Positions 43,944-49,740 of a DNA stretch of 49,740 nt are shown in pieces. This stretch comes from Deltaproteobacteria bacterium RIFOXYA12_FULL_58_15 (GTDB taxonomy: Bacteria > Myxococcota > XYA12-FULL-58-9): assembly GCA_001798605.1 (NCBI GenBank), contig MGST01000040.1, forward strand, positions 14,929-64,668, in the 5' to 3' direction. Under the pieces are notes generated by a model. That model was not told where the DNA came from and did not search any database. It worked only from the letters and a program-made list of their open reading frames with translations. The stretch's first letter is position 1. Each line of letters opens with the position of its first letter. Both the position numbers and the translations under genes were made by a program.

Positions 43944-46058
43944 ATGGCCATATGCGGAACCGTTCGAGTTGTTCTCAATGACAACCGTGTGCTTCAATAC
44001 AAGGGATCTGTGCGCGACGACTTCGACGCCTCCCTGCGCGAGGCCCAACAGGAGATCAGTGAGGCGGACGCCAATTCGCTTCGCAACTTCATTTTTGATG
44101 ATCGAAAACTCGATCCAGATGAGCAACTGAGTGCGTTCTTGTTGAGCGCGTGCTCTCTCCTAGGCGAGCGCGTGAAGTCCATCACGTACGAATCGTCCGT
44201 CACCGACAATCCCGTTGCGTTTCAATGTCGCATGCATCCGAGCACCTGTAGGACTACCCGAGAAGAGTTGCTCAAAGACGTCAAGAAGACAGAGCGCAAT
44301 TCATCTCTGTCGGTCATTGAACGCATGCTGATGGGGCGGATCCCCCAACAGAAGACCATCAATCGCCTGTTTGGGCAAGAATCGGACGCGGTACCACCTG
44401 CCAACCCGACCACACAAATATTTTCTCTCGACTCATCTCAGGCCACGACCGCCGTTGACACCGTCAACGTATACCTCCAAGCCGTTGCCCGGCGTACTGG
44501 CCGTCCAACCTACACGATGATCCCCAAACGGGTCTTCTCCGATGAGCTCGGTTACACCCACGTTCGTTGCGATCGCACAGTGCCTGTTGTCTGTGACGGC
44601 GAGACTAAGAACCTGCCCATCGTCGGACAACAGACGATCTATCACATTGATCCCGAGGGCAAAGTGTCATCGACCACGGGACGTGATCTCGTGCCGTCCG
44701 TACTTAGCATCATGTCATTGTCCCCTCAGGGTGTGGCTATATCCCTATCCACCGCTATCGAGCAGGCGAAGCAGGCCTTTGCGAATCAATACCAAACGAG
44801 TGATGCCATCACCGTGCGAGAGGACAAGGCAAGACTGTGTTTGTATGAGCACAATGGGCACTTCATCACGGCCTACGAATTGACAGTGGTGGACTTCGGG
44901 GCCACAAAAGATGGCAAGTCCTCTCCCGCGGTGGTCAAATATTATGTTGACGCTTCCAACGCCACGAGAGCTGGTGTCGTTGGTCAGATTGCTGGCATCA
45001 CCTCCTCGCTGTTGCCCAAGGGGCGGCCGCTGACGCGGGGACCAAGAGACGACGCTACCCACTATTATGGACAAGTCGATCTGTCCACGACTCGAGACCC
45101 TGCTACCGGCAAATACATTCTTGAGGACAAGAATCGCCGCGTCGTCACCCAGAACGCGAAGGGAATGGATGCCAACGACGTGGCCGGAGAGTGGGAGAAG
45201 ACCTCCCCGTTTACCGATGATGATAACAAGTGGGGTGCAGCGAATGATCCAAACCGAGAGATCGTTCTCTCTGCGGCTGATGTCCATTTCGGCGTTTGCA
45301 ATGTCAGCGACTTCATGGACGACATGTTTCATCGAAAATCGATCGACGGTGAGGGCATGGAGATACGTTCCATGGTCAACATCGGACTGAAATACAACAA
45401 CGCCTTCATGTACGAAGCCATCCTGCATTTTGGCGAGGGCGATGGTGTGGAGTTTGCACCGCTGACCCCAGGTGATGTGGTTTGTCACGAGGAGTTCCAC
45501 GCAGTCGAAGATTTCGAAGCGGCACATATCTACGACAAGAATGAATCAGGTGGCCTCAATGAAGCCAACAGCGATATTTTTGGCTCTATCTTCGATTGGT
45601 GGATTTCCAAAACACGGGGCCTCAATCTCGATCACTGGAAGATTGGCGAGCAGTGCACAACCCCTGGGACCGAAGGTGATGCCCTTCGCTACATGAGTGA
45701 TCCTCTCAAGGACGGGTATTCCATTGACCACTACAGCCTGTACAGGGACGGCACGGATATGCACCTGTCTTCGGGCATTGCCAACAACTTCTTTTATCTT
45801 CTGGTTGAGGGTGGCACCAATCGCACCTCGGGCATGGAAGTAGAGGGCCTGAAGAGCGCGTTGGGAGGCATCGATGCGGGCATGGACGCCGGTGCCAAGA
45901 TTTGGTACCGGGCCCTGACGACTTACATGCGTCCCAACGACACCTTCAAGTCTGCCCGGAATGCAACCCTCAGGGCCGCCAAAGATCTTTACGGCAGTAG
46001 TCCAAACGTCCAAGCGATGGTTACAAGCGCGTGGGCGGCTGTTGGTGTCGACGCCTAG
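43944..46058 (+). CDS. Thermolysin-like (M4) metallopeptidase without a signal peptide
   Basis: 704 residues. The C-terminal half has all M4 hallmarks: zinc motif HEEFH near residue 515 (VVCHEEFHAV), the third ligand in GGLNEANSDIFGS about 20 residues on, and the catalytic-His region DMHLSSGIANNFFYLL. The first 300 residues are an unusual N-terminal part with no secretion signal. An in-frame TAA at 43911, with no start codon after it, rules out a longer start; GGGAGAG lies about 6 bases upstream of the ATG. M4 enzymes are normally exported with a signal and propeptide, so this one may stay inside the cell or use another export route. Confidence 0.88.
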   Translation: MAICGTVRVVLNDNRVLQYKGSVRDDFDASLREAQQEISEADANSLRNFIFDDRKLDPDEQLSAFLLSACSLLGERVKSITYESSVTDNPVAFQCRMHPSTCRTTREELLKDVKKTERNSSLSVIERMLMGRIPQQKTINRLFGQESDAVPPANPTTQIFSLDSSQATTAVDTVNVYLQAVARRTGRPTYTMIPKRVFSDELGYTHVRCDRTVPVVCDGETKNLPIVGQQTIYHIDPEGKVSSTTGRDLVPSVLSIMSLSPQGVAISLSTAIEQAKQAFANQYQTSDAITVREDKARLCLYEHNGHFITAYELTVVDFGATKDGKSSPAVVKYYVDASNATRAGVVGQIAGITSSLLPKGRPLTRGPRDDATHYYGQVDLSTTRDPATGKYILEDKNRRVVTQNAKGMDANDVAGEWEKTSPFTDDDNKWGAANDPNREIVLSAADVHFGVCNVSDFMDDMFHRKSIDGEGMEIRSMVNIGLKYNNAFMYEAILHFGEGDGVEFAPLTPGDVVCHEEFHAVEDFEAAHIYDKNESGGLNEANSDIFGSIFDWWISKTRGLNLDHWKIGEQCTTPGTEGDALRYMSDPLKDGYSIDHYSLYRDGTDMHLSSGIANNFFYLLVEGGTNRTSGMEVEGLKSALGGIDAGMDAGAKIWYRALTTYMRPNDTFKSARNATLRAAKDLYGSSPNVQAMVTSAWAAVGVDA

Positions 46059-46170
46059 CACCCTCTTGACATCCACCGATATTCCGTTGTTTCACCTGGC
46101 CAACTTCGAGGCCGAATAGCGTACGTGGTATGCCCACGGTTTCGTGAACTTGGGGAAGAGGGGGATGGTC

Positions 46171-48198
46171 ATGACTCAGGATACGCTGTTGAAGAGCTCA
46201 CGATTGTCGGTGCCGACGCACCCTTGGGGCGTGAGTTTCACCAATGGAGAGGCGTCCGGAAATGATTGGCTAGACCTCGAGGGGATGTCCCGTTTGGGCG
46301 GCATGTTGGCGGGCCATTCGTTCGTGAAGCTGGTCATCGATCGTCAAGAGAAGACCATCCATTTTCTCAACCACGAAGCATACGCGTTTCATGCTGACTA
46401 CATCACCGAAGTCATTTTGGGACGTCCCCGTGAGGAGATGGAGCGCGATCTGGACGCCTTCAACGCGACGCTCTACTTCGAGCCTGATCGCCGTTTTCTT
46501 CTGGGTATCCTCTCGTTGCACCACCGACTTGGGGAAAGGTTGCTGGCTTTGGAAACCATCGAGGTCGACACCATGGATATCGGCCTCATCCGCGAGCTCT
46601 TCGACACCGCGCGGGCACGACTCGAGCCCAGCCTCAAGCTCTTCTTCAAACCGTCAAATCACCTGCAAGAAGATCTCTTCCATGCAGACGACATCGACGG
46701 CGTTCCGGTGATCTGGAATCACGACCTCTTCGAGATGTCGAGTTTTTTTGCCCTCAATTACGGGGCAACGAAGGGGCGGCTGAGGGTCTTCGAGAGTATC
46801 GACAAATACAGAGCGGCACTGCCCGAGCTCGGTTGGAGCGACATCATCGTCATGCCGCGAGTTCCCGACGACATTCCCCGGGTAGCGGGCTTCATCAACA
46901 CCGAACCGACGACGCCGCTGTCACACACCAACGTGTTGGCCCACGGGTGGCACGTTCCCAATGCCGTTCAGCGCGGTGCCATCAAGCTCATCGACGAACG
47001 GGGTCTCCGAGATTGTTGGGTTCTCTATCGTATCGATCGCACTTCGCTTGAGGTCGAGCTGCGCAAGCTCGACGACAGCGAAATACCCCATGGCCCGTCT
47101 TGGGCCATTCAAACGGTCCAGATCGGCACACCTGATGTGGAACGCACTCCCATCAAGGATCTCACTGAGCTGCGTATGGAGGACAGCGACAAATTCGGCA
47201 CGAAGGCGGCAAATCTCGGCGAAATCCACCACATCCTTCGTCACCAATCCAATCGGTTGCTTGGATTCTATCGGATTCAACGCCCTCCCCGAGAAAACCT
47301 GTTAACCCACCTTGCTCGTTTCTTGGCCGTGCCCAACGACGAACAACTCGAAGATGTGGCATGGAAATTCATGCAGCGGTTCATCAATATACCGCGTGGA
47401 ATCGCCATCCCCTTTTCGTTCCAAAAGGAGTTTCTCGCTTCCAGTCCACCGATCCAACAACAGATCGGTCGACTGAAGATGGCTCTTGAGCTCAATGCGC
47501 CCGTCATTGATCCCTTGTGTATCGCATTGCAGAAGATGATTCGCGAGCAGCGAATCCCAGCAAAAATACGCGATTACATCGACGCGCAGGTGGTGCGCAA
47601 CCTGAGCGGTTCGAGCAGTTTTGTCGTGCGAAGCTCTTCCAATGCCGAGGACCTCGACAACTTTTCCGCAGCGGGGTTGTATCAATCCGTCAGCCAGGTG
47701 ACTACGGCGGAGTACTTGTTCAAGAGCATCAAAGAGGTGTGGGCCTCCTTGGTAACCCCCCGCAGCGTGCGGATACAACACGCAGCCGGGATCCCCCTCG
47801 ACCATTCATACATGGCGGTCATCGTCCAAGAGGAGATCAAAGGCGACCTCGGCGGCGTTTTGGTGACGACCAACCCGCTGGAACCCGTCAGCGATTTTCG
47901 CAACGTCTTCATCAATGCATCATTGACGTCCGTGGCTCGAGTGGTTGATGGCACAGAGCAGCCGTTCCAGTTCCTCTACAACACGGTAGAGGGTGGCGGC
48001 CGCACTCTGGCCGTGGGAGCTGGTGGGGGAGAGGTCGTCACAGCCAAGAAGGAAATATTACAGAAGCTTGCCTTCGCCGGTAGGCTTCTACAATCCCATT
48101 TTGCCAACGACTACACCTTCTCGTCACCGTTGGACATCGAGTGGGCGATTGTCGGTGACACCTTGTTCATCTTGCAGTTGAGACCCTATGCACAATGA
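46171..48198 (+). CDS. PEP-utiliser/dikinase-like protein with phosphohistidine domain before ATP-grasp
   Basis: 675 residues from ATG 46171, chosen for GAGGGGG about 6 bases upstream; a GTG at 46144 would add nine. A helical N-terminal part (about 1-200) is followed by a swivelling phosphohistidine-like segment (about 245-262, PTTPLSHTNVLAHGWHVPNA, with the His in LSHTN). The ATP-grasp (PPDK N-type) domain is C-terminal: DKFGTKAANLGEI (about 340), VRSSSNAEDLDNFSAAGLY (about 487-505), VIVQEEIKGDLGGVLVTTNP and DIEWAIVGDTLFILQLRP. This order, His domain first, is reversed from PEP synthase and resembles glucan water dikinase. The substrate is unknown. Its stop overlaps the MFS gene start (ATGA). 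Confidence 0.8.
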   Translation: MTQDTLLKSSRLSVPTHPWGVSFTNGEASGNDWLDLEGMSRLGGMLAGHSFVKLVIDRQEKTIHFLNHEAYAFHADYITEVILGRPREEMERDLDAFNATLYFEPDRRFLLGILSLHHRLGERLLALETIEVDTMDIGLIRELFDTARARLEPSLKLFFKPSNHLQEDLFHADDIDGVPVIWNHDLFEMSSFFALNYGATKGRLRVFESIDKYRAALPELGWSDIIVMPRVPDDIPRVAGFINTEPTTPLSHTNVLAHGWHVPNAVQRGAIKLIDERGLRDCWVLYRIDRTSLEVELRKLDDSEIPHGPSWAIQTVQIGTPDVERTPIKDLTELRMEDSDKFGTKAANLGEIHHILRHQSNRLLGFYRIQRPPRENLLTHLARFLAVPNDEQLEDVAWKFMQRFINIPRGIAIPFSFQKEFLASSPPIQQQIGRLKMALELNAPVIDPLCIALQKMIREQRIPAKIRDYIDAQVVRNLSGSSSFVVRSSSNAEDLDNFSAAGLYQSVSQVTTAEYLFKSIKEVWASLVTPRSVRIQHAAGIPLDHSYMAVIVQEEIKGDLGGVLVTTNPLEPVSDFRNVFINASLTSVARVVDGTEQPFQFLYNTVEGGGRTLAVGAGGGEVVTAKKEILQKLAFAGRLLQSHFANDYTFSSPLDIEWAIVGDTLFILQLRPYAQ

Positions 48199-49391
48199 GT
48201 CGCCGCGTCGTCATTGGCTACTACGGCTTTCAGACATTCTTTGCGCTCTATATCTGGTTGCCCATCTTCTACGCCTACCAGCGACAGATGGGCCTCGATG
48301 ACGCGCAGATCTTTGGCATTCAGGGTTACTACTATCTGGCCTTCGTCATCCTCGAGGTGCCCACCGGCTTTTTTGCCGATAGGTGGGGGTATCGGAACAC
48401 ATTGCAGCTCGGCGCCTTGCTGCTGTTCGTCTCTCAGTTGTTCGCGATCTTCCAACCCACCTACATGGGGTTTTTGTTCCACTTTCTCCTATTGGCGCTC
48501 GCGCGATCATTGGTTTCCGGGGCAGCAAGTGCCTATCTGTATGAGCATCTCAAGCTTCACGGCCGGCAAACTGATTACAAACAGCTCGAGGGGAACGCGC
48601 GGGCGCTTGGACTGATTGCCAAAGTGATTGGCTGGAGTGGCGTCGGTGCGATGATGGCCTGGCACCTCAGCCTTCCCTACTGGCTCACAGCCGGTGCTGC
48701 ATTGATCGCTCTTTTTGTCGCCATATCTTTGCCCAAACTTCCCACCCAAGCCACAGCGCAAACAGACATGCCTGGTTGGGGTGCCTACCGGGTGACCCTC
48801 GCGTCGCCGGTGTTGATGTGGCTTATGGTGATCGGAGTTGGCGTTTTCGTCATCGGAAGAATCGTCCAGGTCAATCTGTTTCAGCCCTTGCTCATCAACG
48901 AAGGATTCGACATTGCTACCCATGGCGGCATCATGGCGGCGATGACCATCGTCGAGGCCGTCGGTTCCGGGCGTTCCCGATGGCTGCAGAAGTGGTTCGA
49001 TGATTTGGGCGCTATGTTGGTGATCACCATCGCGGTGGTTCTCAGCATGTTATTGATGGGAGGACTCGGAAAAATACCTGTGATAGCGGGACTGCTCCTG
49101 TTCGCATGGACGACCGGGCTCGCCTTTCCGATTCAGAAGCAGCTTCTCAATGATGCCATAACAGATTCCCGTTTTCGTGCGACCATTCTGTCGATCGAAT
49201 CTATCGTCGATCGCGCTTTCATCGGCATCGTCGCGTGGATGCTGGGCAATTTTGTCGCAACGGGTCGCATCAACACCTTTCTTCTCATCTCTGCGGTTGG
49301 AGTCGTCCTTGTAACGGTCCTCGCCTTTGCCGTTCTGCGAGGCTACCTGAAGTTCCGCCCATCCCGTACCGATTCGGACGGCGGCAAGTAG
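48195..49391 (+). CDS. Major facilitator superfamily transporter
   Basis: 398 residues with 12 hydrophobic helices. The motif-A-like loop between helices 2 and 3 is visible as PTGFFADRWGYRNTL; helix 1 starts VVIGYYGFQTFFALYIWLP. The substrate cannot be told from sequence. The ATG overlaps the TGA of the dikinase-like gene (ATGA), so both are probably translated together and may act on the same compound. The C-terminus ends in a charged tail (FRPSRTDSDGGK). Confidence 0.85.
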   Translation: MSRRVVIGYYGFQTFFALYIWLPIFYAYQRQMGLDDAQIFGIQGYYYLAFVILEVPTGFFADRWGYRNTLQLGALLLFVSQLFAIFQPTYMGFLFHFLLLALARSLVSGAASAYLYEHLKLHGRQTDYKQLEGNARALGLIAKVIGWSGVGAMMAWHLSLPYWLTAGAALIALFVAISLPKLPTQATAQTDMPGWGAYRVTLASPVLMWLMVIGVGVFVIGRIVQVNLFQPLLINEGFDIATHGGIMAAMTIVEAVGSGRSRWLQKWFDDLGAMLVITIAVVLSMLLMGGLGKIPVIAGLLLFAWTTGLAFPIQKQLLNDAITDSRFRATILSIESIVDRAFIGIVAWMLGNFVATGRINTFLLISAVGVVLVTVLAFAVLRGYLKFRPSRTDSDGGK

Positions 49392-49402
49392 CGCACCGCA
49401 CT

Positions 49403-49740
49403 CTAGTCCAAATAGCCCAACGCACGTAGCTGCTCGGTGTGCTCCTTGGACATCTCGATGGAACCACCCCGATGGTGCTCACTTGAAGCCGCAACAATGT
49501 GATCGACGATGCGCGATCTCGTCTCCTTGGCCCGAGTCGAATCGTCGTCTTGGCGGTTTGTCAACTCGTGGGGATCGGTGTCGAGCTCAAAGAGCTCGTT
49601 CATCTTGGGGTCGTTGAGATCATAGACAAACTTCCACGAGTCAGACACCACGGCGCGAAGCTCTCGTCCACGGGACAAGCTCAAGAACAAATCTCGGTTC
49701 GTCGCGACCGGTCCATTGGAGAGCAGGGGCATCCAACTCT
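49403..49740 (-). CDS. C-terminus of a sulfatase, cut by the right edge
   Basis: The frame is open from the right edge to TAG at 49405-49403. The last residues (SDSWKFVYDLNDPKMNELFELDTDPHELTNRQDD...HTEQLRALGYLD) match the C-terminal subdomain of arylsulfatase/choline-sulfatase-type enzymes: the WKF-YDL-ELFDLxxDPxExxN pattern and a final LRALGYL. The catalytic N-terminal half (with the formylglycine Cys/Ser) is outside the window. It is convergent with the MFS gene, 11 bases away. Confidence 0.85.
   Translation of the reverse strand, partial: SWMPLLSNGPVATNRDLFLSLSRGRELRAVVSDSWKFVYDLNDPKMNELFELDTDPHELTNRQDDDSTRAKETRSRIVDHIVAASSEHHRGGSIEMSKEHTEQLRALGYLD

Noticed and set aside
1..49740. tRNA, rRNA, CRISPR, transposase, integrase or sigma54 promoter
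   Set aside because: None was found by reading; the sigma54 TGGCAC-N-TTGC pattern did not appear in a proper upstream position. A dedicated RNA and profile scan would be decisive.

Overview
The window reads as chromosomal DNA from a moderately GC-rich Gram-negative bacterium of the myxobacterial / deltaproteobacterial type (Myxococcota, Bradymonadota or a close relative). Signs of this are an FHA-domain sigma-54 activator coupled to a eukaryotic-type Ser/Thr kinase, a PilZ-Hsp70 fusion, a MYXO-CTERM-like sorting tail, MopE-type Cys/Asp repeats in a giant lipoprotein, many predicted lipoproteins, and an OmpA lipoprotein with thrombospondin type 3 repeats. I saw no rRNA, tRNA, CRISPR array, transposase or integrase. 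The assignment rests on protein style only.

Layout. 1-2.5 kb: start of a secreted protein cut by the left edge, an MgtE magnesium channel and a VanX-like D,D-dipeptidase, all on the minus strand. 2.7-9.4 kb: FHA/sigma-54 activator and Ser/Thr kinase (4-bp overlap), a convergent lipoprotein with a C-terminal membrane helix, then PilZ-Hsp70 and nadC. 9.5-13.8 kb: a small secreted protein, a NifS/NifU iron-sulfur pair and an ankyrin-repeat lipoprotein. 13.8-19.2 kb: a large surface PKD protein, a small zinc-ribbon protein, an NCS2-like permease and a membrane protein. 19.3-23 kb: an envelope cluster of DUF4398 lipoprotein, OmpA/TSP3 lipoprotein, ExbB, ExbD and TonB.

23-38 kb is the accessory-looking part: a trypsin-like lipoprotein, a PIN-domain toxin-antitoxin pair, a 2484-residue lipoprotein, a PMT-like membrane protein facing a duplicated-domain Cys-rich protein across overlapping start codons, a MazF-type toxin-antitoxin pair and another lipoprotein. 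38-42.2 kb holds a likely peptide-use operon (OPT peptide transporter followed by M3 oligopeptidase). 42.4-49.7 kb holds an LPP20 lipoprotein, a DUF1287 protein, a thermolysin-like peptidase without a signal peptide, a dikinase-like protein (phosphohistidine domain before the ATP-grasp) coupled to an MFS transporter, and the C-terminus of a sulfatase cut by the right edge.

Most of the window serves the envelope: lipoproteins, energy transduction, surface adhesins or peptidases and transport. Three predicted lipoproteins also carry a C-terminal hydrophobic helix with basic flanks, an unusual recurring design. Several upstream start codons were moved to internal ones where a Shine-Dalgarno site and a normal signal peptide agree; this is stated per gene.
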